This document shows, one piece after another, positions 1 through 8,280 of a DNA stretch of 64,000 bases. This stretch comes from Prevotella sp. E13-17 (lineage in GTDB: Bacteria > Bacteroidota > Bacteroidia > Bacteroidales > Bacteroidaceae). The DNA lies in contig NZ_CP091787.1 in the NCBI RefSeq assembly GCF_022024035.1, forward strand, positions 2,170,001 through 2,234,000. Direction: 5' to 3'. The position numbers were made by a program, and so were the translations under genes. The notes below the pieces were generated by a model, which ran no database searches, was not told where the DNA came from, and worked only from the letters and a program-made list of their open reading frames with translations. Every line of letters begins with the position of its first letter. Positions within the stretch are counted from its first letter, which is position 1.

Positions 1-1061
1 ATCAACACCAAGTTGACGAGAGCCATTGGCATCAGATACTTCCATTCCAGCTTCAGTATCTGGTCGATACGCAGACGGGGGAATGTCCACTTAATCCACA
101 TCAGCAACCATACCAGCAAGAAAGCCTTACCCATGAACCACACAATGCCGGGAATGTACTGCATGACCTCATCGAATGCTTCAACACCAATCTGAATGGG
201 TGCCCATCCGCCAAGGAATACGGTAGCAGCGATACCAGCGATAATAAAGAGGTTTAGGAACTCTGCCAAATAGAAGAAGCCGAAGCCCATACCGCTATAC
301 TCTGTATGATGACCAGCGGTCAGCTCACTCTCTGCCTCTGCCATATCGAAGGGACCACGGTTAGCCTCTGCATTGCCGGCAATGAGGAACACGACGAAAG
401 CAATCAGCGCAGGCACATGTCCCTGAACGATGAGCCAGCCCCAAGGTCCGCTCTGGGCTTCTACGATACCGCTCACCTGCATCGTTCCTGTCAGGATGAC
501 AGCAGTGATCAGACACAGGCAGAGAGACATCTCGTAGGAGATCATCTGAACAGCCGAACGCATGGCAGAAACCACCGAGTATTTGTTGTTAGAGCTCCAA
601 CCTGCCAAGAAGATACCTACCACGCCAATAGACGAGATAGCCGTCAGCAGAAAGACGCCCACGTTGAAGTCCAAGATTTGGGCACCACGGTTCCAAGGCA
701 AGAAGCAGAAGGCACCTACCGAACCGAAGATGACCAGGAAAGGAGCTACGATGTAGAGCAGTTTGTCGGCCTTATCTACAAAGAATATCTCCTTGATGAG
801 CATCTTTAAGACGTCGGCCACGACCTGCAGCAGTCCCCAGGGGCCTACGCGAACCGGGCCTATACGGCACTGGAAGTAAGCGCAGACCTTACGCTCCATG
901 AAAATCAGAATCATTGCAATGACCGAGTAAGCGCCCAAAACGGCTGCGCCCACGAGGACACACTCAATGAGTATGGCCCAAAAGTCGCCCAGTCCGCACG
1001 TCAGTGTCAGTAAGTCGTGAAACCAGGTGGTCACTTGTGAAAAATCGAAAATATGTTCCAT
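1..1061 (-). CDS. nuoH: NADH-quinone oxidoreductase subunit H (NuoH), partial at left edge
   Basis: NuoH is the membrane subunit of respiratory complex I that forms much of the quinone chamber. Translation on the minus strand gives a very hydrophobic protein. It carries the NuoH hallmarks ERKVCAYFQCRIGPVRVGPWG near residue 50, then NRGPFDMAEAESELTAG and EYSGMGFGFFYLAEF. About 353 codons are present and the C-terminus lies outside the window. The start codon at 1061 sits one base after the nuoCD stop at 1063, so the two genes are translationally adjacent in one operon. Identification is secure; only the 3' end is missing. Confidence 0.95.
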   Translation of the reverse strand, partial: MEHIFDFSQVTTWFHDLLTLTCGLGDFWAILIECVLVGAAVLGAYSVIAMILIFMERKVCAYFQCRIGPVRVGPWGLLQVVADVLKMLIKEIFFVDKADKLLYIVAPFLVIFGSVGAFCFLPWNRGAQILDFNVGVFLLTAISSIGVVGIFLAGWSSNNKYSVVSAMRSAVQMISYEMSLCLCLITAVILTGTMQVSGIVEAQSGPWGWLIVQGHVPALIAFVVFLIAGNAEANRGPFDMAEAESELTAGHHTEYSGMGFGFFYLAEFLNLFIIAGIAATVFLGGWAPIQIGVEAFDEVMQYIPGIVWFMGKAFLLVWLLMWIKWTFPRLRIDQILKLEWKYLMPMALVNLVL

Positions 1062-1062
1062 A

Positions 1063-2625
1063 CTATCTATCAATATCAGGTATAACAATATCGATGGCTG
1101 CGCCAGTGGTTACCAGGTCGGCAATCTTCTGTCCGCGCAACATCGGATCGAGTGCGCCCACCAGCGAGAGGCCCATTGGACGCATCTTCATGCGATAAGG
1201 GCTCTTGTCGCCTTTTGAGTCGAGATATACGCCAAACTCGCCTGCGGCACCCTCAACCGAGAAGTACCACTGTCCTTCAGGCACCTTGATGATGGGTTTC
1301 TGCTTCACGTAGAAGTCGCCCTCTGGAATGTTGTCGATAAGCTGCTCGATGATGTTCAAGCTCTGATACATCTCATTGATATGTACCATATAACGGCCCA
1401 TAGAGTCGTTGGTGGTCTCAAGACATTGTTCGAAGTCCACCTTGCCATACATATCGTATGGATGGTTCTTACGCACGTCGTTCTTCCAACCCGAAGCTCG
1501 TCCTGCAGGACCAGTCACACCATAGTTGATACAATCCTCGAGAGACATCGGACCTACGTTCTCCAATCGGTTGTGTGTGATGACATTATTGCCAAACACA
1601 TCCATGTATTCCTGAATCATCGGACGCAGATATTTGATCAGGTCCTTCACGTTCTTCACGAAGTTGGGATCGATGTCGTCCTGCAACCCGCCAATGCGAT
1701 AGTAGTTCTGAATCAGGCGACCGCCAGTGGTCTCCTCCATCACGTTGAGCACGTGCTCGCGGTCACGCATGCCATAGAGGAAAGCGGTGAGTGCGCCCAG
1801 GTCTTGTGCACAGCAAGAGGTGAACAGCAGGTGACTGTCCAGTCGCTGCAGCTCGTCCATGATGGTACGGATGTAGTGAATACGGTCTGTCAGTTCCACC
1901 TCCATGGCTTCTTCGATCACACCTACCAAGGCATGGCGCTGCATCATGGCACAGAGATAGTTCAGACGGTCTGTCAATGCCAAGGTCTGAGGATAGGTCA
2001 TTGACTCCCACATCTTCTCTATACCACGGTGGATATAGCCCAGATGAGGATATACGCGCTTGACGGTCTCACCCTCCAGCACGGTCTGCAAGCGGAGCAC
2101 ACCGTGGGTTGAGGGGTGCTGCGGACCAATGTTCACCACGTAGTCGTCGTTGGCAAACAGGCGGTTCTCTTTCACACACAGCTTGCCGTCCCTGTCCAGA
2201 CTGTACTCCAGTCCGTAGTCGGGTTCCTGGTCGTCATCAAGGGTATATTCGTTGGTTGCCACGAAGTCCTTGCGCAGGGGGAAGCCCTGGAAATCATTGC
2301 GCAAGAACAGACGGCGCATGTCGGGATGCCCCAGGAACTTGATTCCCAAGAAGTCGAACACCTCTCGCTCCAGCAGCTCGGCGCCCTTCCACAGGTTCAC
2401 AACCGTAGGAATGACGCTTTCGCCGTCAACGTTTTTGGCCAGCATCTTGACACTCACGCGCTCGTGCGTGTTCGTATTCTCTAATATATAGACACAGCCC
2501 AACCCCTCTTCGCCAAAGTCTTCGCCGACGATGGTCACCAAGAAGTCAAGCCCCTTCTTCTCCTTCAAGTTCTGCATCTCTGCAGCAAACTTCTCAAAGT
2601 CGAATGATAAGAACTCTAATTTCAT
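1063..2625 (-). CDS. nuoCD: NADH-quinone oxidoreductase, fused NuoC-NuoD
   Basis: A 520-aa fusion of the 30-kDa (NuoC) and 49-kDa (NuoD) peripheral subunits of complex I. These link the iron-sulfur chain to the quinone site. Residues about 1-130 are NuoC-like, with the LLEREVFDFLGIKFLGHPDMRRL block. Residues from about 160 are NuoD, starting at NIGPQHPSTHGVLR and including GYIHRGIEKMWE and the C-terminal DIVIPDIDR. The start overlaps the nuoB stop by 4 nt (ATGA), which points to translational coupling. C-D fusion is known in several lineages, so it is not an assembly artefact. Confidence 0.96.
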   Translation of the reverse strand: MKLEFLSFDFEKFAAEMQNLKEKKGLDFLVTIVGEDFGEEGLGCVYILENTNTHERVSVKMLAKNVDGESVIPTVVNLWKGAELLEREVFDFLGIKFLGHPDMRRLFLRNDFQGFPLRKDFVATNEYTLDDDQEPDYGLEYSLDRDGKLCVKENRLFANDDYVVNIGPQHPSTHGVLRLQTVLEGETVKRVYPHLGYIHRGIEKMWESMTYPQTLALTDRLNYLCAMMQRHALVGVIEEAMEVELTDRIHYIRTIMDELQRLDSHLLFTSCCAQDLGALTAFLYGMRDREHVLNVMEETTGGRLIQNYYRIGGLQDDIDPNFVKNVKDLIKYLRPMIQEYMDVFGNNVITHNRLENVGPMSLEDCINYGVTGPAGRASGWKNDVRKNHPYDMYGKVDFEQCLETTNDSMGRYMVHINEMYQSLNIIEQLIDNIPEGDFYVKQKPIIKVPEGQWYFSVEGAAGEFGVYLDSKGDKSPYRMKMRPMGLSLVGALDPMLRGQKIADLVTTGAAIDIVIPDIDR

Positions 2626-3338
2626 GCTTGTTCCTCCTCTTTCTTTGATTGAACATTCATGGAGAAATCCTCGGGTACATCAGTCACCACGATAGTCTCA
2701 CGACGGTGGTCACCCAAACGACGTGCCACGAGCTCTTCGTTAGACACGCCCAACGTGCGCTCGTCTTTGTCCTGCTTGTGGTTGGCACCACCGAAGAACT
2801 TCTCGACCTTCACCTTACGCTGCAACTGCATCATGCCATATAGAATGGCCTCTGGACGCGGGGGACATCCAGGGATGAACACATCCACCGGGATTATCTC
2901 CTCAATGCCTTTCACCACGTGATAACTGCTCTTGAAGGGACCACCGCTGATGGCACAGCCACCGACAGCCACCACATACTTGGGTTCTGCCATCTCGTCG
3001 TACAAACGCTTCAGTGCAGGAGCCATCTTGTGGGTTATCGTACCAGCACACATGATCAGGTCGGCCTGACGTGGAGAGTTGCGCGTCACCTCGAAGCCAA
3101 AGCGCGAGAAGTCGTAGCGCGAACAACCACATGCCATAAACTCAATACCACAGCAAGACGTAGCAAAGGTCAGCGACCACAGGGAGTTAGAGCGCCCCCA
3201 GTTGATCATTTGATCCAGCGTACCTGTCACTACGTTGACGCCACCCTCATGGAGCTCGTCAACCAGCTTCTCCAGCGATGAGTTATCCTTGAACTCGTCA
3301 TAGGGAAGAGCCTTGATTTTGGGTTTTCTTATTTCCAT
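2622..3338 (-). CDS. nuoB: NADH-quinone oxidoreductase subunit B (NuoB)
   Basis: NuoB binds the terminal [4Fe-4S] cluster N2 that passes electrons to quinone. The cluster motif CCGIEFMACG is visible, with the further ligand cysteines in LIMCAGT and IPGCPPRPEAILYG. I start at 3338 (MEIRKPKIKALPYDEF, 238 aa). The open frame extends upstream to 3449, but that extension lies inside nuoA and has no NuoB character. The start overlaps the nuoA end by 10 nt and the stop overlaps nuoCD by 4 nt. The C-terminal tail of about 55 residues after the family core is hydrophilic and charged. Confidence 0.95.
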   Translation of the reverse strand: MEIRKPKIKALPYDEFKDNSSLEKLVDELHEGGVNVVTGTLDQMINWGRSNSLWSLTFATSCCGIEFMACGCSRYDFSRFGFEVTRNSPRQADLIMCAGTITHKMAPALKRLYDEMAEPKYVVAVGGCAISGGPFKSSYHVVKGIEEIIPVDVFIPGCPPRPEAILYGMMQLQRKVKVEKFFGGANHKQDKDERTLGVSNEELVARRLGDHRRETIVVTDVPEDFSMNVQSKKEEEQA

Positions 3339-3679
3339 TCCAGTGCTCCTTTCCGCCATGCGTATGCCAGGCCTAATACCAATACCAACAGGAAAAAGCC
3401 GATAGACAGCAGCGCCATCGCACCAAACTCTTTCACTACAACTGCCCATGGATAGAGGAAAATAGTTTCCACATCGAACATGAGAAACAAGATGGCAAAC
3501 AGATAGTAGCCTACGGTGATGGGAATCCAGCTACTGCCACGCGTAGGAATACCGCATTCAAACGGTTCTCCCTTCACTTTATTGTAAGAGCGTGGACCCA
3601 ATAGCTTTGCCACTACATAGGCACCTGCCACCAAAGTAATAGCTGTCAAGACGACAGTGATTAACAAAGTGAAATTCAT
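3329..3679 (-). CDS. nuoA: NADH-quinone oxidoreductase subunit A (NuoA)
   Basis: A 116-aa membrane subunit of complex I with three predicted transmembrane helices (about residues 1-25, 60-80 and 88-108). The family signature is present: KGEPFECGIPTRGS followed by YYLFAILFLMFDVETIFLYPWA. It is the first gene of the minus-strand operon nuoA-nuoB-nuoCD-nuoH. Cells of this phylum usually lack the NADH-binding subunits NuoEFG, and none is seen between these genes; whether they are absent further on cannot be seen here. Confidence 0.95.
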   Translation of the reverse strand: MNFTLLITVVLTAITLVAGAYVVAKLLGPRSYNKVKGEPFECGIPTRGSSWIPITVGYYLFAILFLMFDVETIFLYPWAVVVKEFGAMALLSIGFFLLVLVLGLAYAWRKGALEWK

Positions 3680-3725
3680 AAAGATATTTTGTTATAACAA
3701 TATTGTTCTCATTCGTTAGCGGCTG

Positions 3726-3733
3726 CAAAAGTA
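3726..3733 (-). promoter_or_regulatory. Promoter -7 element for nuoA operon
   Basis: On the minus strand this reads TACTTTTG, a match to the Bacteroidetes -7 consensus TAnnTTTG, with TTG 20 nt upstream. It lies about 47 nt before the nuoA start. Confidence 0.7.
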
Positions 3734-3858
3734 ACAAATAAAACTCAAACGAGCAACACAATTCCATAAAAAAGTAATAATAAAAGTTATCGCGCACGTA
3801 TAAGGGAGATAGTCTAAATCATAAAATGAAACTTTTTCAAAAAAATATCCATGGAAAA

Positions 3859-3890
3859 TTTGCATGTTCAGAAAATAATGCTTACCTTTG
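3859..3890 (+). promoter_or_regulatory. Promoter for the tRNA-Ser / tRNA-Glu cluster
   Basis: TTTG at 3859-3862 and TACCTTTG at 3883-3890 are separated by 20 nt, an excellent Bacteroidetes sigma-factor match. The tRNA-Ser gene begins 53 nt downstream. Confidence 0.8.
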
Positions 3891-3943
3891 CACCCGCATT
3901 TGAGCGAGAATGCTTTTCGGAGGCCCGCAAGGGAACAAACCGA

Positions 3944-4030
3944 GGAAGTTTGGGTGAGTGGCTGAAACCAGCAGTTTGCTAAACTGCCGTACGGGTTCCC
4001 GTACCGGGGGTTCGAATCCCCCAGCTTCCG
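3944..4030 (+). tRNA. tRNA-Ser(GCT)
   Basis: A complete cloverleaf can be drawn. The acceptor stem GGAAGTT pairs with AGCTTCC. The anticodon stem-loop has GCT in the loop position, and a long variable arm (TACGGG/CCCGTA) typical of class II tRNA-Ser is present. The T-arm contains GGTTCGAATCC. No CCA is encoded. Confidence 0.95.
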
Positions 4031-4040
4031 CTCCGATTCT

Positions 4041-4112
4041 GGTCGATTCATCTAATGGTTAGGATACAAGATTCTCAATCTTGGCATAGGGGTTCGATTC
4101 CCCTATCGACTA
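4041..4112 (+). tRNA. tRNA-Glu(CTC), copy 1
   Basis: The acceptor stem GGTCGAT pairs with ATCGACT with a G-U at the first pair. The anticodon stem CAAGA/TCTTG encloses loop TTCTCAA, giving anticodon CTC (Glu, codon GAG). The T-loop GTTCGATTC is present. The bases after the discriminator happen to read CCA in this copy. Confidence 0.92.
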
Positions 4113-4132
4113 CCACTTTTTATTATCATCCT

Positions 4133-4204
4133 GGTCGATTCATCTAATGGTTAGGATACAAGATTCTCAATCTTGGCATAGGGGTTCGATTCCCCTATCG
4201 ACTA
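4133..4204 (+). tRNA. tRNA-Glu(CTC), copy 2
   Basis: Identical over all 72 nt to the copy 92 bp upstream, but followed by CAA rather than CCA. The two copies form a recent or gene-converted tandem duplication. The 20-nt gap between them is AT-rich and has no promoter, so the cluster is probably one transcript. Confidence 0.92.
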
Positions 4205-4211
4205 CAAAGAG

Positions 4212-4243
4212 TCCTCTTTTTCACACGAAAAGGAGGATTTTTT
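4212..4243 (+). terminator. Rho-independent terminator of the tRNA cluster
   Basis: A 10-bp stem (4212-4221 with 4228-4237, one G-T pair) with a 6-nt loop is followed directly by six T. It lies 8 nt after the second tRNA-Glu. Confidence 0.85.
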
Positions 4244-4392
4244 GTTTTATTCCCCTCCCACCCTGCAGCCCGACAACGGCTCAAGCGAAAATTTATAGGA
4301 GTAATCCTTTATCTGCGCTTTTTGTTATTTCAATAGAGGCTCAGCGGATTCTTTAGATTGAAATCAATTAAAGTAGAAATCAGATAGAAAAA

Positions 4393-4438
4393 GAACAGGA
4401 TTGCCACTTCTCTCGGGAGAGTCGTGGTGGGGTTGTTC
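4393..4438. repeat. Long imperfect hairpin next to the 22-bp array
   Basis: GAACA at 4393-4397 pairs with TGTTC at 4434-4438. Inside lie GCCAC/GTGG and the palindrome CTCTCGGGAGAG. It is not followed by a T-run on either strand, so it is unlikely to be a terminator. It ends 20 bp before the 22-bp-period array. Function unknown. Confidence 0.45.
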
Positions 4439-4457
4439 TTGGTCGGGATAGGAATGG

Positions 4458-4743
4458 TTTCGCACTGTCATAGTGCTGCTTTCGTCTTGTTATAGTTTTG
4501 CTTTTGCATTGTTATAGCTTTACTTTTGATGTCCGTCCAGCCCCTAGAAGTGGTGTGTCCAGCCCCTGGAACGGGTCGTTTTAGCCCCTGGATGCGGTCC
4601 TTCTAAGGGCTGGATGTAGAGCATCCAGGGGCTAGACCAGAAATGATAGCTTCGGTTTTAGACTTTAGAAATGCCTCTTCTATACTTTAGAATACGTGCT
4701 TTTAGACTTTAAAATGACCCTCTCTGGATTCTAATCCCTTACT
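4458..4743. repeat. 22-bp-period dyad repeat array A (13 units)
   Basis: Thirteen consecutive 22-bp units fill the gap between the tRNA cluster and the convergent phospho-sugar mutase gene. Three families follow one another. Units from 4458, 4480 and 4502 share GTTATAG-like cores. The heptamer AGCCCCT occurs at 4539, 4561 and 4583, with reverse-complement forms AAGGGCT at 4605 and AGGGGCT at 4627. ACTTTAG or ACTTTAA occurs at 4662, 4684 and 4706, with a decayed copy at 4728. Many units contain a 15-nt dyad (5-nt arm, 5-nt centre, complementary 5-nt arm), e.g. GCACT-GTCAT-AGTGC at 4462 and TTCTA-TACTT-TAGAA at 4678. No coding potential. I do not recognise a named family. Confidence 0.8.
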
Positions 4744-4944
4744 CCACAGTCTATTTTTACTTGGCCGTAGGCGGTTTTCTTGGTTTTTCGATGATGTTGT
4801 TGAGGTTTTTGTTATTCAACAAGGTGTTCTGTTCCCTATCCCTATGAATAATCTACAGAGACAACAAAGCCCCAGAAACCGCGTGGGCTTCCAGGGCTAT
4901 GTCTGACAGGCGCAGGCGCTCAAAGGCGCCGATGCCTCGTTATT

Positions 4945-6690
4945 TTACAGGTTCAGATCCTTCTTGATGCGCTCTGCCTTCTCGTTGGCAGCCTTAGTGC
5001 AACGCTCATAGCAGCCTGCGCACTTGAAGCTGGGATCCTTGATCTCCAGATAGAACTTGATCTTGGGCTCTGTGCCTGAAGGACGCACGCTGACCTTGGT
5101 ACCGTCCTCGCAGAACCACTGCAGCACGTTAGAGGTGGCTGGCATGTCGAGTTTCTCCACACTGCCGTCAGCCTTCTTAGCCTCCAGCGACTGGTAGTCC
5201 TTCCACAGGCACACCTTGCTACCACCCAGTTCCTTGGGAGGATTAGCACGGAAGTCGCTCATCATCTGCTTAATCTCGTCGGCACCAGTCTTACCGGGGC
5301 GCACCACGTTGACAGTCACCTCGCGAGAGAATCCATACTCTGCATAGATGTCCATCAGCAGGTCATAGAGCGTCTTGCCATTGTCGCGGGCCCATGCAGC
5401 GATCTCACAGATCAGACAGATAGACGCTGGAGAGTCTTTATCGCGAACCTTGTCGAATGGCAGGAAGCCGAACGACTCCTCACCGCCACCGATATACTTC
5501 TTCTTACCCTCGTTGATGCGAATCTCGTTGGCAATCCACTTGAAGCCTGTGTAGCAGTCCTTATACTCCACACCGTTCTTCTTGGCAATCTCGGCAATCA
5601 CCTCGGTGGTCACGATGGTCTTCACCAGGAACTCATTGCCCTTCAGCTGACCCAACTTCTTCTTGTTGGCAATGATATACCAGCAGAACATCATACAGGT
5701 CTGGTTACCGTTCAGGATTTCCCACTCGCCCTTGGCATTGCGGCAAACAATGGCCAGACGGTCGGCATCAGGGTCAGAGGCAATCACCAGGTCGGCATTC
5801 AGCTTCGTGCCCAGTTTCATGCCCAGAGTCATAGCCTCGGCATTCTCGGGGTTAGGCGACACCACTGTGGGGAAGTTGCCGTCGATGACCATCTGTTCAG
5901 GCACCACGTGAATGTTCTGGAAGCCCCATGAACGCAGTGCCATAGGTATAATCACACGACCTGTGCCATGCATAGGCGAATAGACTATGTTCAGGTCTTT
6001 CTGACGCAGGATCACGTCTTGATCGACCATAGCCTCCTTGACAGCCTGGATATAGTCCCAATCCATCTCACCGCCAATAGGAATAATCAGGTCCTTGTTA
6101 CCTTCAAACTTCACGTCTTGTATTTTAACCTTGTTCACCTCGTCGATAATACCCTTGTCGTGGGGAGCCAGCACCTGTGCGCCGTCGTCCCAATAGGCTT
6201 TGTATCCGTTGTATTCGCGGGGGTTATGAGAGGCTGTCACGTTAACACCAGCCTGACAGCCCAGCTGACGGATGGCGAACGATATTTCGGGTGTGGGACG
6301 CAGGCTCTCAAACAGATACACCTTGATGCCATTGGCCGAGAAGATATCAGCAACGGTCTCGGCAAAGAGGCGACCGTTGTTACGACAATCGTGACCTACC
6401 ACCACCGCGCTCTGTTTGCCAGGGAAGGCCTTGTTGATATAATTAGCAAAACCCTGTGTGGCCATGCCCACGATATATTTGTTCATACGATTGGTACCAG
6501 CACCCATGATGCCACGTAGACCGCCCGTACCGAACTCCAAGTTCTGGTAGAAAGCATCTATCAAGGCAGACTTATCCTCGGCATCGAGCATAGCCTGAAC
6601 TTCCTTTCGCGTGTCCTCGTCGAAAGCGGGCGACAACCATTCCTTAGCAACTGCCTCACACTGGGCAATAAGCTGAGCATTATTTTCCAT
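4945..6690 (-). CDS. Phospho-sugar mutase (phosphoglucomutase/phosphomannomutase family)
   Basis: A 581-aa member of the alpha-D-phosphohexomutase family, which interconverts hexose 1- and 6-phosphates. The phosphoserine loop TASHNPREYNGYK is present, with the metal loop DPDADRLAI, the sugar-recognition loop GGGEESFGF and the C-terminal phosphate-binding RPSGTEPKIKFY. The length fits the larger, PgcA-like bacterial group rather than the 450-aa ManB/GlmM groups. Sugar specificity (glucose or mannose) cannot be read from sequence. It would supply glucose-1-P for glycogen and nucleotide sugars, or mannose-1-P for the GDP-mannose route (a ManC-like enzyme lies at 49.3 kb). Confidence 0.93.
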   Translation of the reverse strand: MENNAQLIAQCEAVAKEWLSPAFDEDTRKEVQAMLDAEDKSALIDAFYQNLEFGTGGLRGIMGAGTNRMNKYIVGMATQGFANYINKAFPGKQSAVVVGHDCRNNGRLFAETVADIFSANGIKVYLFESLRPTPEISFAIRQLGCQAGVNVTASHNPREYNGYKAYWDDGAQVLAPHDKGIIDEVNKVKIQDVKFEGNKDLIIPIGGEMDWDYIQAVKEAMVDQDVILRQKDLNIVYSPMHGTGRVIIPMALRSWGFQNIHVVPEQMVIDGNFPTVVSPNPENAEAMTLGMKLGTKLNADLVIASDPDADRLAIVCRNAKGEWEILNGNQTCMMFCWYIIANKKKLGQLKGNEFLVKTIVTTEVIAEIAKKNGVEYKDCYTGFKWIANEIRINEGKKKYIGGGEESFGFLPFDKVRDKDSPASICLICEIAAWARDNGKTLYDLLMDIYAEYGFSREVTVNVVRPGKTGADEIKQMMSDFRANPPKELGGSKVCLWKDYQSLEAKKADGSVEKLDMPATSNVLQWFCEDGTKVSVRPSGTEPKIKFYLEIKDPSFKCAGCYERCTKAANEKAERIKKDLNL

Positions 6691-6736
6691 ATTTACAATT
6701 TTTAGTTGTTGTTGTTAGAATTTATTTATCTGACGG

Positions 6737-6744
6737 CAAAGATA
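6737..6744 (-). promoter_or_regulatory. Promoter -7 element for the phospho-sugar mutase
   Basis: Reads TATCTTTG on the minus strand with TTG 20 nt upstream, 47 nt before the start codon. Confidence 0.75.
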
Positions 6745-6776
6745 CGAAGAATTCTCCTAACAACCAAGTCCTGCCG

Positions 6777-7454
6777 TCACTTTTTTTGCCCGAAAGGCTC
6801 TACGAACTTCATATTACGCCTGATGGCACGCTGGCGTTTCTTCGTGTATCTGCTGGGATTCTGCGAACTATACTTGCGCGGGTTGGGCAGCGTGGCTGCT
6901 ATCAGCGCACACTGGTTGGCCGTCAGTTCCTTGGCACTGCATCCAAAGTGCTCTCTGGCCACAGCCTCCACACCATAGATACCGTCACCGGTCTCGATGG
7001 AGTTCAGATACACCTCCATGATGCGTTCTTTCGACCAACATAGTTCTATGAGCACCGTGAAGTAGGTCTCTAGTCCTTTTCTCACCCACGAGCGCCCAGG
7101 CCACAAAAACACATTCTTGGCCGTTTGCTGCGAAATGGTCGATGCGCCCAGTTTGTTCTTTTCGGGATGCTCAAGATTGCGCTTGGCTGCATACTCAATG
7201 GCTTTGAAGTCGAAGCCGTGGTGCTTCAAAAAGTTGGCATCTTCACTGCCCATCACAGCCACGGGCATGTGGGGTGACATCTCTTCAAGCGGCACCCAGT
7301 GATGACTCAGTTTCAGATGTTCTTGCTGACTGAGTCTCAGAAACATCAATGGCGTATAGTACACCGGCACAAACCTGAATACTATTACAGCAAGAATCGT
7401 GGAGGCAAAAAATGCCACCACGATCCTTTTCAATGTGTTTAACAAGAATTTCAA
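6777..7454 (-). CDS. mtgA: Monofunctional peptidoglycan transglycosylase
   Basis: A 225-aa GT51 glycosyltransferase that polymerises lipid II into glycan strands at the outer face of the inner membrane. One N-terminal transmembrane anchor (about residues 10-30) precedes the catalytic domain. The GT51 motifs are clear: SEDANFLKHHGFD with the catalytic glutamate, GASTISQQTAKN, and KERIMEVYLNSIETGDGIYG. No transpeptidase domain follows, so it is of MtgA type. It starts 10 nt after the upstream OmpA-type lipoprotein gene and is very likely co-transcribed with it. Confidence 0.93.
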   Translation of the reverse strand: MKFLLNTLKRIVVAFFASTILAVIVFRFVPVYYTPLMFLRLSQQEHLKLSHHWVPLEEMSPHMPVAVMGSEDANFLKHHGFDFKAIEYAAKRNLEHPEKNKLGASTISQQTAKNVFLWPGRSWVRKGLETYFTVLIELCWSKERIMEVYLNSIETGDGIYGVEAVAREHFGCSAKELTANQCALIAATLPNPRKYSSQNPSRYTKKRQRAIRRNMKFVEPFGQKK

Positions 7455-7463
7455 GTCTTCCTA

Positions 7464-8138
7464 TTATTTCAATGTTCCAGCCTCGGCAGCCTTAATCATA
7501 GCCTCAGAAGCATACATGTAGATCTCTACACGACGGTTCTGCTGACGACCAGCAGCTGTAGAATTGTCGGCAACGGGGTTGGTAGAACCCTGACCGTCTG
7601 TCACGCGGATCTGTGAGTTAGCCACGCCCTGTGAGAGCAAGTAGCTCTTAACAGCATTGGCACGGTTTACAGACAGAGGATTGTTCACAGCGTCAGAACC
7701 AGTGCTGTCGGTATGACCATAGATAGCGATATCGCAGTCTGCGTTGTTCTTCAGCAATGTAGCACACTGGTTCAGAGCAGCCTTTGAGCTTGCGTTCAGG
7801 GCATACTTGCCAGTAGCGAACAGGATGCCAGAGTCGAAGGTCAGCTTGACAGCCTGCAGACCGTTAGCATCGGTCACCGACTCAACCTGCGCATTCTTCA
7901 CGGCCTCAGCCTCGGCCTTCACCTTATCCATGTGCTTACCAATGAGGGCGCCAGTGCCTGCACCTACAGCGGTACCTACAGCAGCACCTACAGCGGTGTT
8001 ACCTGCAATCTTACCTACAACAGCACCCAGCACTGCACCACCGGCAGCACCAATAGCCGTACCCTTAGCCAGATTGTTACAACCTGCCATCACCATTCCT
8101 GCGCAAAGAGTCAGGATCACAACTTTCATTTTCTTCAT
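7464..8138 (-). CDS. OmpA-family lipoprotein with glycine-zipper segment
   Basis: A 224-aa envelope protein. A signal peptide ends in the lipobox MAGC with lipidated Cys20. Residues about 28-68 form an Ala/Gly-rich zipper (repeated GAAVG/GAVVG), as in proteins that insert in or span the outer membrane. The C-terminal half (about 105-215) is an OmpA-like peptidoglycan-binding domain with YGHTDSTGSDAVNNPLSVNRA and QQNRRVEI. It probably tethers the outer membrane to the cell wall. It heads the pair with mtgA. Confidence 0.92.
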   Translation of the reverse strand: MKKMKVVILTLCAGMVMAGCNNLAKGTAIGAAGGAVLGAVVGKIAGNTAVGAAVGTAVGAGTGALIGKHMDKVKAEAEAVKNAQVESVTDANGLQAVKLTFDSGILFATGKYALNASSKAALNQCATLLKNNADCDIAIYGHTDSTGSDAVNNPLSVNRANAVKSYLLSQGVANSQIRVTDGQGSTNPVADNSTAAGRQQNRRVEIYMYASEAMIKAAEAGTLK

Positions 8139-8191
8139 AACTTTAGATTATTTATTATTAATAAAAATGTTAAACGCTTACGATTTCGGTG

Positions 8192-8199
8192 CAAAGATA
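8192..8199 (-). promoter_or_regulatory. Promoter -7 element for the OmpA-type lipoprotein
   Basis: Reads TATCTTTG on the minus strand. It is divergent from the proS promoter 44 bp away. Confidence 0.65.
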
Positions 8200-8242
8200 G
8201 AAAAAATTCCTAATTCACAATAACTTATTCTCAATTATTTTG

Positions 8243-8250
8243 TACCTTTG
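8243..8250 (+). promoter_or_regulatory. Promoter -7 element for proS
   Basis: TACCTTTG followed by CACC, 31 nt before the proS start codon. No clear -33 TTG was found. Confidence 0.65.
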
Positions 8251-8280
8251 CACCAAATTTTTTAATATTTCGATAAAAAA

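Noticed and set aside
306..809. 167-codon open frame on the plus strand
   Set aside because: Antisense to nuoH, which is well supported.
1381..2004. 207-codon open frame on the plus strand
   Set aside because: Antisense shadow of nuoCD; His/Val-rich product without protein-like patterns.
3339..3449. N-terminal extension of NuoB
   Set aside because: The extra 37 codons lie inside nuoA and have no NuoB similarity.
3716..4051. 111-codon open frame across the tRNA-Ser gene
   Set aside because: It covers the tRNA and its promoter on the opposite strand, with no coding character.
4458..4743. CRISPR array
   Set aside because: Units are only 22 bp, differ in sequence along the array, and no cas gene or leader is present. 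The dyad plan is not a repeat-spacer plan.
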